The notes: generated from the letters alone by a model not told the origin. 64,000 bases of DNA from Cadophora sp. MPI-SDFR-AT-0126 (GCA_020747065.1 JAGMVK010000025.1:1-64000); one strand, 5' to 3'. Positions 1-12,582 are shown, counted from the stretch's first letter. Translations and numbers: made by a program.

Positions 1-1177
1 AGTAAAGACCTTAGCTTATCCAAGACATATAAAGACTTTATCAATTAGGGGTAGCAGGTACCGGTTTTTCTGTGTAATCTTATTTAGTCTTTAGTAGTTA
101 ATATAAAAGTGTAGGCCGCTATTTAGTTTCTTAATAAATAGAGTAGGGCAGGTGAAAGGGGCGTAGCTAGGGATAATGAAACCCTTATTAAGGTTTTCCT
201 TAAAATATTTTTTCATTACTTAAAGTTCCGCCTTACTCTATTAATATAGTAGTCTATAACTGTAGCTAATCTTAGCTTTTAACTTGATCTTATAGTTTAG
301 TCCCGGTACTGAGTTAGGGAGGGTATTAGTAGTAGTCTTTAAGAATATAGTAGTATACTTCTAATATTAAGAAGGAAGCTTCTTCCGTAGGATATCCTTA
401 TATGATTCCTCTTCAGTAGGGGGTACTTATAGCTTAGCTTTCTAAGCTACTTAATTAATAGCTTTATTTATCTTACTTAACGTAACTATAAAGAACTCTG
501 ATCCTTTCTAACGGAGAGTATAGTGGAAAGCTACTGCGTTAATCTTAGTAATATCTATTTTCGGTAGAGTTCTCTATTTTAGGATCAGATATTAATAAGT
601 AGGAACTTTTTGCGTAGGGGTAACTAAATAAGCTTTATTAAGCGTAGGGTTATAAAGTTCTTTTTCTATCTATTAGAGTAAGCTAGTAGTCTTTACTGCG
701 TAGGTTTAAGTAGGGTGCTCGCGAGGAGCTACTTAATTCTCCTGATAGTATTAGTCGCGAAGCTATTTAGTACTGCAGTATGCCTTCTATACTACCTAGT
801 AGGTAGCGTAGTATATAGTAGTTAAAGGGGATATATATTAAGGCTTATAAGAGGGTAGGTCCATAATTTACAGCTCCACCGATTACTTATCGGTAATTCT
901 AGTAGCGCTTATAATAACGTCTTAAGTCTATTAAGTAGTGTTCTCCTTATCTATTACTACTTATTATCGAAAGACGTCTTACTAGTCGGTGACTCGAATA
1001 TTACGAGGGTTTAGGGGCTGTATAGTGTCGTGGGTAGTATATAAGAGTCTCGGGGGTACTGTGGGAATATCTTTATTGTAAAGCTATACTAAATATCAGT
1101 CCTTAATATTAAGCTATATATTAAAGTAAGCTATCTAGGTTTATCTTAAGATAATCTCGTGGTTTTTAAGGTCTAAT
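1..1177 (-). mobile_element. Ty3/gypsy retrotransposon relic, pol segment (protease-RT linker into RT)
   Basis: Read on the minus strand, the part next to 1177 gives a linker of the form DLKNHEIIL...T...AYFNI, which in gypsy elements joins the aspartic protease to reverse transcriptase. Further down, around 260-1, it gives the start of an RT domain (KGFIIPSYAPFTCPTLF, then KITQKNRYLLPLID). RT runs off the left edge, so the element is incomplete here. In-frame TAA/TAG codons are scattered through it, as expected if CAA/CAG/TGG codons were hit by RIP. The same frame continues at 8787 and beyond once the copia element is removed. Dead element; no intact ORF. Confidence 0.8.
1173..1177. repeat. 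Target site duplication CTAAT, left copy
   Basis: CTAAT lies directly before the TG of the left LTR; the same five bases lie directly after the CA of the right LTR (8787-8791). Keeping one copy restores the gypsy reading frame. Confidence 0.8.
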
Positions 1178-1392
1178 TGTTGGTCCACAGGCCCATACAG
1201 GACATGTCTCAGCTAGAATAGGGGGTAGGACTACTTGCGAAGGCGATTCGGTGGCGTTTCGGAGGTAGTATATAGTCTGGCATCTCCCGCCCCCTCTTAG
1301 AAATACACAGATTTTCTACACTATTAAGCTTGATATATATATACATGATATTTACGTTTAATTCTTAGCTTATATTCGGTATTAAACCGATA
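1178..1392 (+). repeat. Copia 5' LTR
   Basis: 215 bp, aligning without gaps to 8572-8786. By hand I count about 20 differences and every one is a transition (C/T or G/A), in both directions between copies, which is the RIP signature. It begins TGTTGG and ends ACCGATA (the other copy ends ACCGACA). The following segment near 1410-1425 contains a tract like a mutated initiator-tRNA primer site, but this is weak. Confidence 0.88.
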
Positions 1393-1689
1393 CTAATCAG
1401 TAGTTAACACGTACTATAGAGCAGATAAGTTATAGTAAGAAAAGCAGCGACTTTAACGTTAAGTACTTAGCTATACTTAACAGGTAACTCTTTAAAACTG
1501 AATTAACGAGTAGTAATTCAGGAGTAAGGGATAGGTATCACGTTTAGATTATAAATCTTATATACTTATATATATAATAATAGTAGCGATTCCTTTTTAA
1601 TAATCGTTAAGTTAATTACTTAACTCTAGCTAAAGAGCTTTTAAGTAAATAATACTATATTCGGAAGATTACTAATTTAGATATAAACT

Positions 1690-4600
1690 ATAGCTAAAGA
1701 AATACTAGCTATTTTAGACTAGGAGGAAAAAGTAAAAAGGGAAGAGAAAGTAGCGGAAGTAGTGTAGATAGAGCTAAAGCTAGTGAAGGAACTACTAGAG
1801 GATCTAATAAAGCTTTCGCAGGAGTTTCGGAAGCTCTTCTGTAATAGTAGTAAGAAGGGCGAGTTCCTTTTCTAAGACTACTAGGAGTACTTCAGAAATT
1901 AGTCTCTATTCTATTTTTCCCAGATAAGGAAATTAGAGCGAATCATACTATAGGACGTATTACGAGCTAATAGTATTTACGTATAATAGGACAGAGTATT
2001 AGTATCTATTACATTAACTCAGATAATACGAGCTAAAGATAATATTTAACTAAAGGATTAATTAAGGTTATAGATTTAAAACACTCCTAAGATAGTATTA
2101 GACTAGATTCAGAGTACTCGCTAAGTAATAACCTTAACTACCTAAATACTTTACTAGAGAGTACTTCTACTATATTAACGTAATAAACTAATAGTAGTAA
2201 TCGATTCTATTAAGTCGACTTCTCTAAAGGAGGAAGAGGGGACGTACTAATGTATTTAGTTGAGAAGTAATTTCCTAAGGGCTGAGGTATCTTAGAGCTT
2301 AGATAATTTTACTACCTCTACTTATATAAAACTCACTATTCTAGATAACGATTTATATAGTGTAATACTACTAGTTCATATAAAGAGGGAGTTCTTATTT
2401 ACCCCTAGGAGAGGACCCCTAAATATAGTACTAATATAGAGACTGAATAAGAATCTGTTACTAAATCTAGTGCTAACCCCGGATATATACCCGCGGGATA
2501 GATCTTTGCCCCTATTTATAGGACCTAGACTTAACGGACTATATATAAAGCAGATATAACTATCCTAGTATATCTAAGATATATTAACGTAGGGCTAATT
2601 AAAGTCCTTAGTAAGCCTTAGTAAGATGTATATAAAAGAGCTTTAGTATAGTAAGTCTAAAGACTACTTAGATAAGAAGCTATATATCTTTACTGACTTC
2701 TATTAGAAAGCCGGCGTTAACTATAATATTTAGTACTAGGTATTTCTAATGATACTCCGGGATAAAGTAAGTTCGTACTATTATTAGTACTTATAGAATA
2801 AGGGGTATAAATTTAATAATCTTATTAAAGTAATACGTACTAACTTCGAGATAGAGGAGAGAGCTAACTAATTCCTTAGTTACTAGTTTAGCCTAACTTT
2901 CTTGTTATTTTAAACTAAGTTTTACTAGAAGAGTAGGCTAATTTTAGCTTAGTTAGAGAGCTTCGCTAGAGAACTATAAAGTATCTAACTTAGCCTTAAA
3001 GATAATAATATATGAAACAATAAGATATTACGTGATAAGCTTATATAAGGAGTATCTGAAAACCTACTCTTTAAGATAGCGTTATTTCGAGTACTACTTA
3101 TATTCCCTATATTAATAGATAGCCTTCGTATAGCTTTAAGTGTAGAAATAGCCTATAAGTCGGGACTATAAGTAGGAAAATATATCAGGTTAGGGCTGAA
3201 TTACTATTATTTCTACGTAGCGGATAGAAGAGCCCTTTATTCAGATTAGAGGATGAAGTTTTCAGTAGGTAATAAATATGGAATTAAATTCCAGCCTAAA
3301 CTAGGTTATATAAGGTGTATTATCTATAAAAAGATAGATTACTATAGTAGCTATTATTCTAATAAGGAGTAAAGAGCGTTAAAAGTAAAGTACTTTACTA
3401 AGTGTAAAGTAGAAGGTATAAAGGTAACTAACAATTCTTTTAAGGCCTACTTAGCGTATACTAAGGGAACTAGATTAGATTTAGATTAGAACTAAGGAGA
3501 TCCCGGAATTTAAGAAAATAATCTAGATTCCTAGGATTCTAATACTTTATTATATTCTAATAATTTATTAACTAGTTCTAATAGCGGGAATAAAGACGGA
3601 AAAGCTTTCTTCACGACCGTATTTATAGTAAGTAAGGCAGAATATAATATACAAGACGTTATAAAAAAGCTTAACAAATAGAAGGCGTTATATATACTAG
3701 AGAGTAGAATTCAAAAACTACCCTAAGAAGAGAAGTATATAATGTAATAGATAGATTAATTCTTTCAGGGTCTTCTTATTAATATAGGAGCGTCTAGTAA
3801 GAACGTAGGAGGTATTAATTAATTACGTGCGTTGCAGCAAGTTCGGAATATTAAGTATAATACTAGTTAATCGGGTAGGAGTCGGATCTAATTCGGAGCC
3901 GGTTCTTATACCTCCCTAGGGGTTACTACAGTAGATACCCTAGTTAGGGTTTTAGACTTCTATATTATAGATACAGACGTACTATTTTTAGTATATTTAT
4001 AACAGCTAGATAAGATAAGTACATACTATAATAACCTACAGAATATATTAATTCAGGGAGATAAGAGGTACTTAATTATACGAAAGAAGAAACACCTATA
4101 GCTTCTTTTAGACCAGTATTATTAACTAATCGAACCTTCGGTCAATATAATTAGCCAGTGCTATTTAATAGAGATAGAGATTCATCGGCTTTATAGATAA
4201 TTCAGCCACCTATTAGTATAACGTCTGCAGTATTTACTAGACTAAGCTAGCTATAAGTCTGATTCCAATATCATGTTACAGGTTAAAGAGATATATAAGT
4301 ACTACCAGAAACATGCAGACGCTCTATATAAGTTTAAATTCAAACTATAAGATAATATAGACTTTAACTATATAGTTTACGTTAATATTGCATAGTTTAG
4401 AGAACGATATATACTTCATATAGTGAACAAGGCTATAGGATTCAGGGCTATAAAGCTACTTCGAAAGCGCCCCGATTCAGCTATAGCTCGGGCTACTTTT
4501 AACGTATTTAAGTTAGTATAGATAGATATATATATTAGACCCCCTGACTTTGTTATCTATAACTATAGAACTAACTTTAACTCTATAGAGTTTTGGGGTA

Positions 4601-7050
4601 CACTTAGGGCTATAGGGAGCACGCCTAAACTTATCCCGGTAAAAGTATACTACTTAATTAATAAGGTAGAATAATATTATTATCTACTCTGATATACCTA
4701 TGAAATCGTTACGGAAGAGCACCCTAATATAAGCGATAAGGATCGCCTATAAATAGCTATTAAAGCTATTAATAATATAGCTAGACTAAATAGCTTAATC
4801 CCTACGCTTCTTATTTTTAGTACTTACCTAAAAATAATAGAAATAGATCCTTTAAACTCATCTATCTAATAACGTGCAGAGACTATTAAGAGGGCTATAA
4901 TAGAAGTGCGCTAAATATATATGAAACAGTAAGTTAATAATATACTAGTAACCCGTAATAGCTTTAGTATAATATATATTTATAATCTTAAGCTTTAAGA
5001 TTAAGTATTAGTCTAGCGTAAAAAGAAGAGATGAAAGGGACTATACACTTTCTTAAGAATAAAGGGTAAAATATATAAAATAAATATAGATAATAGTAGA
5101 ACACGTATATTTCGTTTAATATTAGTACATCTATTTAAAATAGATATATCTAGTATCGAATAAAAGAAAGAAAAATTACCAGATATGACCTATAAGCTTA
5201 GCTTACTAGTCCAAAAAGCCCCTGAAACTACACTGAAACCCCCTTAAATCGCTATCGAAGTCCTATTTATAAAGCTAATCCTAGAACTACTAATAATTAA
5301 TAATAATTACAATACTAAAGTATTTTTAATTAAGAAGGAGATAAGAGATTAAGAGCTATTAATTAAGCTACACGTAGAGGGTAAGATTATTATACTTAGC
5401 CTACTATTTCAGTAATCCCGATGAACTAAGTACGAAGCTCTTATTAAAAAAGGTATTTTTATACTGATTTCTAAAGGCGACCCTAGAGTAAGAAGCTACT
5501 ATATCTTTAAATCAAGGATAATAGATAAAGTAAAGGGTAAGGAGTCTATAATATTATATAAGAAATCAAGGCTTATTATCTAATACTTTAATAATAAAGG
5601 TAAGAAGGAGATATTAACTTAGTCTCCTACTATCTAATAAGTAAGCCAGAGATTACTTATCTCCCTAGCTATAATTATAAGGCACCTAAACTAGGTCCGA
5701 AAAAGGTCCAGTATACGTCTAGTAATCCAAGATATTACCTAGGCTTATATCCAGTTAATAATAAAACTCCTTCGGAATATCTTTATATAGTTACTAAAAG
5801 AGATCATAAATAAATTCCCCCTTAGTATAATATTTATAGTAATACTCCCTCTTTATAGTATACTAAAATCCGAAAATCACTAGTTTAATACCTACTATAA
5901 GTACTATATGAAAAGGCTCTAGATAAAAACGTTAATATATAACCCTTACTTACTAATTAGTACTAAAGAAAGCTATGAGTTTAGAGTTATTAAAATATAA
6001 ATAGATAATACTCTTATCCTTAGGGATGATAACTTCTTAGTAAGAGAGTAGGACGGGATTATAAAAGCTAATTTCCTAACGAAGCTAATTTAGGTCTTAC
6101 TCTCCTCTGAATCTATTATATTTAACAGATATACTATTACTTTAGACGGAGATAATATTTATATATTATAGAAAGAGCAAGGAGTAAGGCTAGAATTAGT
6201 TAATATAAAAGCACTAGATTATAAGAAGGCTTACGTAGAGTAATACGCTTACGAAGCTTATATTATAACGATTTACTAACTGAAAGCTAACTTTGATCTA
6301 TCGGTGGCAGCGTAATATTAGGATCTAATAATTAACAACACTAAAGCTTTAAACTAACGCCTTTAATGGCAGATAGATAATACGGAGAGAAGTTTATAGT
6401 ATATACTAGTTAATCTACGCTATACTAAACTTTATATCTTTATCGATAGATTATTTACTAATAATAAGGATCTAAGTTCTTAGATTAGGTTTCTAATAGT
6501 AATCGGAACAGAAATAAAGGGGGACACGGAATTTATTCTCTCTAGTAATATTATTTATATAAGCTTTATAAAGTATAAGAGAGTAACGTGTACTGTACTT
6601 ACTTTAGAGCTATATGCTATAGTAGTAGGAATCGATATATTAATTACCTTAGGAACTACTGTTAATATAGTAACAGATAAGCTTAGATTACTACAGCTTC
6701 TTACTATAGTATATACAGATTCCCTATCTCTCTATAAGTGTATTATTAAGCTTAGTACTACGAAGGAGAAACGTTTAATAATTAATATAATAGTAATTCG
6801 TTAATTATATAAGCGTAGGGAGTTAACGGAGATTTAATAGATTAATGGCACTTATAATCCTACTAATACTATAATAAAAATAACGCTGAATAGAGCTCTT
6901 TAAGAGCTAATTAATACTAATACCTTAATTATGAAGATAGAGGGTTAGGTTCAGAGGCTACTTAATATCGATTTAGAAGCTAGTTTAACTTATAATCTAG
7001 GCTCACGAATTAATAGTGCTAATTCAGTAGAGTAATAGAGAGGTTTCAGA
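1690..7050 (+). pseudogene. Copia gag-pol polyprotein relic
   Basis: Domains are visible through stop codons. The Gag CCHC-like knuckle is at 3316-3369 with Cys codons turned to TAT/TAC. The protease motif is at 3781-3792, where the expected D-T/S-G-A reads N-I-G-A. The integrase HHCC-like region is at 4180-4300 and its catalytic core at 4380-4600: first Asp codon AAT at 4384-4386, second AAC at 4561-4563, Glu GAG kept at 4588-4590. RT covers about 5,700-6,100, where the D-D pair at 6004-6009 reads D-N. RNase H is around 6430-6500 (FTNNKDLSS). The repeated Asp-to-Asn changes fit G-to-A mutation. Non-functional. Confidence 0.85.
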
Positions 7051-7100
7051 TAAGGGGTGATTTTTCCTTTATTATAATTTCCTTATAACTCTTATTAATC

Positions 7101-8510
7101 ACTTATAATTATTTTCAGTTGTATTTAAGATATAGAAGGGAGAATAAGTTTAATTTATAAGTAATTACCCTCTGATTTAAAGCACTAATAGGTGGCCTTA
7201 CGATAATACTTTAACAAGGACTAAGTGCCGGTTTTACTATAGGGGGTTACTCTTATATACTAGTATAAAGAAAGTGCTACTACGAAGAACTAACTACGAA
7301 GCTTTTTCGAAATAGGGCCTATTCCCCTACTTGTAAGTAGTACCTAGATTAACTAGCGTATTACTAGATTCCTCCTCCCCTGCGCTACTTAAGCGACTTC
7401 TACTCTAATTTCTCTTTACTTAAGGGCCCGAATCTTCTTTATCTCTATCTCTATTATCCCCTATAAGGGTCTTACGCTTAATACTACTATAACAAGATAT
7501 AATAGAAGCTATAGCCTCCTTAACCCGCTTCTCTATATAAGAGAGGATCTACTTATAGTCCTATAGAAGTTTTAGCTAGATAAGAATCGGAGTATATTTA
7601 GTAAAGATTCAGAATAAAAGAAAAAGGAATTACTTACAAATTAACTTTAAGTAAGATCCGCTATCTTAGTATAGAGAGCACGAGTCTCTTTTAATAATAC
7701 TAAACTTATCTTATCTTAAGTCTTTAGTAGCTTAGTAGTTATAACCCGGAGTTCTGTATTAATAGCTGCAGCGGTAGTAGAGATAGTAGTAATATCCTTA
7801 CTAGCGAGGGTATAAGTGAGTTCTTAGTACTTAGTATCTAAGAACTAGGAGATCTATAAATAGGTTAATTACGGATTATATTTAGAGTAGTTCAGAATTT
7901 AGGATTAGGAAAAGGAAGAGAGGGTACTTACGGGATTATATAAGGATTTCTTTTTAGTATAGTATAAGTATTTCTTACTCTCTCGCTTATTAAAGGAGTA
8001 GATATAGTTCGATTTCTTCGCTAGGAGTCGGACGTAATAAATACAGTAGTTTCAGTAGGTAGTAGCGAGAGCTCCGAATAGTATTAGTGTAGGTACTATT
8101 TATATTAGTATCTGTTTTACTACTGAACTACTTACGATTCTTTTGAATTTCTATACTTACTTTTACTTATTTAATTTAGTACGGATTATAGTAAAATATT
8201 AGCGAATATCTCTTAAGATTAAAGGTTTATACACTTATAAGTAGTTCTTTAATATTTACTTAAGGAAAGAGAGCTTTAGAATAGAGAGAGATCTCGGTTT
8301 TATATAGCTAGCGATGGCCTCACTTAGTATTTATTTACTTACTATTATCTTCTAATAGGCCGTATTAACTACTTCCGACGTATAGCTTTCAGGCTATAAC
8401 TGGAGGTCTTTCGGACTATAGTACTTCTGTAGCTTCGTACTTAGTACACCTATTTTACCTTCTTTACTTATATAGTTACTCTTTGCAACTTTTTTTTATA
8501 ATTGGAATAG
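7101..8510 (-). pseudogene. Antisense, intron-containing gene relic carried inside the copia element
   Basis: Between RNase H and the 3' LTR the minus strand reads as a protein broken only by RIP-type stops (TAA/TAG, plus one TGA). In order it shows a helical basic region (about 8,420-8,160), a Cys-rich stretch (about 8,060-7,960) in which Cys codons appear as TAC/TAT in a C-x2-C...C...C-x2-C-x6-C-like spacing, then a helical stretch including ELTYTLASKD and LLKETRALYTKIADLT. After a candidate intron (7637-7576; GTAAGT donor, TTTACTAA branch region, TCTAG acceptor) come LSYIEKRVKEA and GDNRDRDKEDSGP. RIP also removes TG dinucleotides, so lack of TGA alone proves little; the case rests on coding-like composition and the intron. 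I do not recognise the family. The Cys spacing recalls small fungal zinc-binding clusters. Confidence 0.5.
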
Positions 8511-8571
8511 AGATTTACTTCTATAATAGAAATTCGCTTAGAAACTATCTTTCTAAAAGAAGATTTACTAG

Positions 8572-8786
8572 TATTAGTCCACAGGCTTATATAGGATATA
8601 TCTCAGCTAGAATAAGGGGTAGGACTACTTATAGAGGCGATTCGGTAGCGTTTCGGAGGTAGTATATAGTCTGGCATCTCCCGCCCCCTCTTAGAAATAC
8701 ACAGATTTTCCATACTATTAAGCTTGATATACATATACATAATATTTACGTTTGATTCTTGGCTTATATTCGGTATTGAACCGACA
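8572..8786 (+). repeat. Copia 3' LTR
   Basis: Same length as 1178-1392 and gap-free. It starts TATTAG where the other copy has TGTTGG and ends CCGACA. It is followed by the CTAAT duplication. Confidence 0.88.
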
Positions 8787-8791
8787 CTAAT
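8787..8791. repeat. Target site duplication CTAAT, right copy
   Basis: Matches 1173-1177 exactly. The minus-strand gypsy frame runs through this sequence into 1172 and down without a shift. Confidence 0.8.
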
Positions 8792-10950
8792 AGTATAAAA
8801 GGGATTTATTTCTGAACTTAACGATCGATTAGTATATTTAAAAGGATAGTATATAACGCGATGTTATTAGCTTAGCTGTTATAACCTTTTACTTATGCTG
8901 GATTAGAGAGTAAAGTAAGGGTAATACTAAACTTCTTAGTAAGATCTTTAGTAAGTTTAGTATTAATAAAAGCAAATCCACTTACTCTAGAATTAGATAA
9001 TGCAGAAAGAGTAATTCTAATACTATTATAGAATAATATATAAGGAATAGTAAAACTTTTACTACTTATTAACTAACGTATATCGATTTCCTAAAGATCT
9101 ATCGTATACCTTAAGAAGGAGTCTTCTCTTAAGGTGCTTAGTTTTTCGAATTAGTAATATCTTTCGGTTCCTTCTAGTTTTTATTAGTCTTAAAGAAGTC
9201 TTTACTTAAGAACTATTCTAATACTTCGATTTCTAAAACGCTTAAATTAGTAGGATTATAAGGCTTAGAGTAATCTCTAGCTATATATCCTGCCTTTTTA
9301 TAGTTCTAGTAAGTAGTAGGTTTTCGGGCGCTAAGGGCCGTAGGAAGTAATTAAAGGAGTACGGAAACTATAGGGGCTAGGGCAGTGTTATTTACAAGGG
9401 GGAAAGTAATTATACCTCTTTATAGAAACGGGATTAGAGGGTTTTAGGCGGGTAAGAGTATTATGCGAATTAGAAGGGCGTTCTAGCGGCGCTATTCCTA
9501 GATATAGCGAACCTCCTTATTTAAAAAATCTATAGCGGAGATAAAATCTTAAAAACTTCTGTTAAGAGTGAACTTATATATAGCTTAGTCTCGTAGAAAC
9601 AGGTAAAGAGAGTTGTAAAAGCGGGTTGTAAGGTATCTATTAAAGGGGATACGAGTGTCCTGAACTAATTTAAGAAAGTAAGGGTAGTATTCTATAAACG
9701 ATTTCGTTAGGGATATTTATAACTTATTTAGAGCTGTCTTAGTATCTTGCTATTTAAAAGTATTACTATAAATGCTAGTTAGGTAGTTAATTATTTCTTC
9801 GGTATTAATAAATAGCTCTATTACTCCTTATTTAAAGCGTAGTAGTAAGTAGCCTTAGGTATTTTCTTTAGTATAGTTATATACTGCGGTAATATGAGAC
9901 TTTTCGTTAGGGTAATAGTTAAAATTAATATCTAGCTTACTTAGTATTAACGCGGATTAGGCATACTACTCTAAGCCCTTAGAATCACTGGAGAATTTAT
10001 TAATACGTAGTTCCTAGGAACGTTTTCCGCGACCTGAACAATGGACTTAGTTAGTAGAATAGGAAGAACTAGGGTCTTTATTAGGAGAGTTATTACTACT
10101 TAAATCTCTATTATTACTAGGGGAATTCTAAGTACTTAATTACTTTAGAAGAGTAAGGACTTACTATATAGTCTTATTTTACTTATCTTATTACTTACTT
10201 AGTTTCTTTAACGACTTTTGAAAGTCCTTTTAAGTTTACTCTAGCTATATAACTAAGGTCTGCTTAGTATCCTTATCTTTGAAGTTATTATCTATTAAAG
10301 ATATAGTATTAGAGCGTAAGCTAGGTAGTATAAGATTATTCTGTTCGCGCTCTTTAGTTTAGTGATAAGGGGGAATATAAGGGGAGGACTAGGTAATAGC
10401 AGGGGGTTTATTAGTGCGAGGAGGGTAAGATTAGTTAACTATTAAGAAGGGGGGAAACGCTAATAGGTAAGTAGAGGAGAGGGCTCTAAAAGAGCTGCGA
10501 TAAGTCTTATTAGATTTTCTGAAAGGATTAGTTTCGCTTATCTAGAGGAAGTTTTAGTATAGTAGGAGAGGAGTAATACCCTATGATATATAACTCGACT
10601 GCGCTTAAAAGGTACTTAAGGAAATAAGTACACTATAAAAGGAAGAGAGAGAAAGAGGAGAGCTAAAGATATAACTTAACTACGCCTAATAAGTGCTTAA
10701 GGAATCAGCTAATAATATTAAGACCTTCACAGGTAAGGGTAGTCTTTTCTAATATAATAGCTTAACAGAAGTTTATTAATAGCTATAATATAAAGTAGAA
10801 AAGATAAGAAGGAAAGAGGTTTTGAAAGGAGCCTCGAGTTTAAGTACAGAAGGCGCGGCCGCTAGTCCTATTATAATGTCGCGTCTAGTTACCTCACTTA
10901 GTCTCGTGACTCTTAGGTCCCGTGATCTGCGACACACACGTGACAAGCGG
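8792..10950 (-). mobile_element. Ty3/gypsy relic, Gag and protease part
   Basis: On the minus strand a CCHC knuckle is readable at about 9315-9262 (the four ligands now TAC/TAT codons with C-x2-C-x4-H-x4-C spacing, ending ARD-C). Downstream, at about 8,995-8,960, is an aspartic protease site where the expected D-S-G reads N-S-R followed by VSGFAFINTKL. This frame continues across the copia insertion into 1-1177. Upstream (10,700-9,400) is Gag-like sequence with no further motif I can name. Near 10,942 the minus strand starts TGTCACGTG, a plausible LTR start, but no second copy lies in the window, so the right boundary is uncertain. Confidence 0.72.
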
Positions 10951-12575
10951 TCTATCCATCACAGTTATAGATATATATTTAATTATAATATTATTACTTT
11001 TCTTTTATAATCTCTTCTTTTTATAATTATAAATTCTAAGAGACTTTTAATATTTTTATATAATTCTCTCTTAATTGTATAAAGTTATTATTATATATAA
11101 TAATTATTTTTATAAAATAAAAACGTTATAACTCTAAAGATTATTTATAAAAATATTAAAGTAATATATCAAATAATTTAGTTATATTACTCTAATTAAA
11201 TAATAGTAAATTTATTTTATTATTCGCTTATTTACTACAAGAGTATATTAAGTTCTTAGATATAATACTTATTACTTTAAGATGCTCTTAGTCTTAGTAT
11301 TTACTTGATAATTATTTCTTAATATATATATAACTATTGTAGTGGGGATCGACCTCGATATACTTTTATTACCTGACCTGTGCACTTAGTATTGTACTTA
11401 AGCTGAGATCTCCCTAAGAGATTAAAAAGAATAATAACAGTTCTTTTCCCTCTAATAGGTTTTACACTTCCTTCTTTACTTAATAATTCGCACTCTTCAG
11501 ATATATAATATCTTTTAATTCCGTCTATCTATTATTTCGCAAACCTTATACCTTATGCACTATACATTTACTACTCTCTTATCATGTGGAGATTGGGGTC
11601 TTCCCCTCCATACTATTACGAACGCCTCTAGACGATTACTAGTTCTAGAAGAAAATGTTCTAGAAGCTAGCGTATTCCTAAGAACTAAGTAATTTCTAAA
11701 AGAGTAGCTTCTAGAAGCTAATAGAATCTAAGAACTTACCTATACAAGAGAAAAGTTATATATAATAAACGACTAAATAGCTATCTAATTATAAAACTAC
11801 GCTATTACGAGTTACGTAATTAGAGAATTGCTAAATCGCTATAATCCTAGCGATTCTACTAACTACGAAGATTCTATATAAGACTAGTATATCTACTATT
11901 AGATAGAAGCTTTATACTTAACTTTAAATAGTATTTTTACTTTATACTTAGTAATTGTTTTTCTATATATAATATACCTACTTTTTAAATATTAGAGATT
12001 AATTATAATCTTCTATATTTGTATTAGATAAATACTAGACTATTATAATAACTATCTTTTAATTCTTTTTATAAAAAGTAATATTTATTTAAATTAATTT
12101 TTTTAATATTTCTCTTTTATAATAAACTCGTAGATTTAGTAAATTTATATATTATATTATATATATTTAATTAACTAACTCTTATTTACTAAACTTTAAT
12201 TTAATTAAAAATATTTAAATAATTTTTAAATAAAAATTAAAAAAATTAAAAAAAATTAAAACTTATATAATATTTAAACTCTTAAAGACTTAAAATTAAA
12301 TATATTTAATATTAAAAAAAGAAATTTCTATTAAACTAATTAATAAATTTATTAATATAATACTAAAAACAATAATAAAGATTAGACTTAAAAAGAAAAT
12401 ACTATTTAAATAGTAGATTATTACTATAAATAGCTATAAAATAGAAATAAAGAAAATAGCAAGACTTACTAGAAATCTTCTTTTGTATCTATGCTAATAC
12501 TACTAGTATATGAGAATCCTTGCTTCGCTAGTGCCTAGAGTCTAATGTATTGGGGAATTGTGATCACCACGTGAT
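10951..12575. other. A+T-rich RIP-type DNA, no gene
   Basis: Very A+T-rich, with homopolymer and TA-rich runs and no believable ORF. Two G+C-richer islands remain: one beginning TGTAGTGGGGATC near 11,337 and ending around 11,583, possibly a solo LTR, and one at 11,640-11,720 holding three TTCTAGAA palindromes. The composition changes sharply at about 12,500-12,575, just beyond the stop codon of the GH78-like gene. Confidence 0.6.
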
Positions 12576-12582
12576 CTTGACA

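Larger units (their letters stand above)
1178..8786 (+). mobile_element. Ty1/copia LTR retrotransposon, RIP-mutated, nested in gypsy element
   Basis: It is bounded by two 215-bp direct repeats starting TG/TA and ending TA/CA. The internal order is Gag zinc knuckle, protease, integrase, reverse transcriptase, RNase H, which is the copia order (integrase before RT). At 7.6 kb it is long for a copia element; the excess is a block of about 1.5 kb between RNase H (ending near 7,000) and the 3' LTR that reads as an antisense gene. Heavy TpA content, depleted CpA/TpG and dozens of TAG/TAA codons show mutational inactivation. Confidence 0.88.

Noticed and set aside
1..60. Telomere repeat near the left edge
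   Set aside because: Only an isolated TTAGGGG-like string; the region is gypsy RT coding relic.
1393..1397. CTAAT after the left LTR as part of the LTR
   Set aside because: It would require an LTR ending ...CTAAT without CA and would remove the target duplication; the gypsy frame continuity supports CTAAT as target site, so the internal copy is coincidence.
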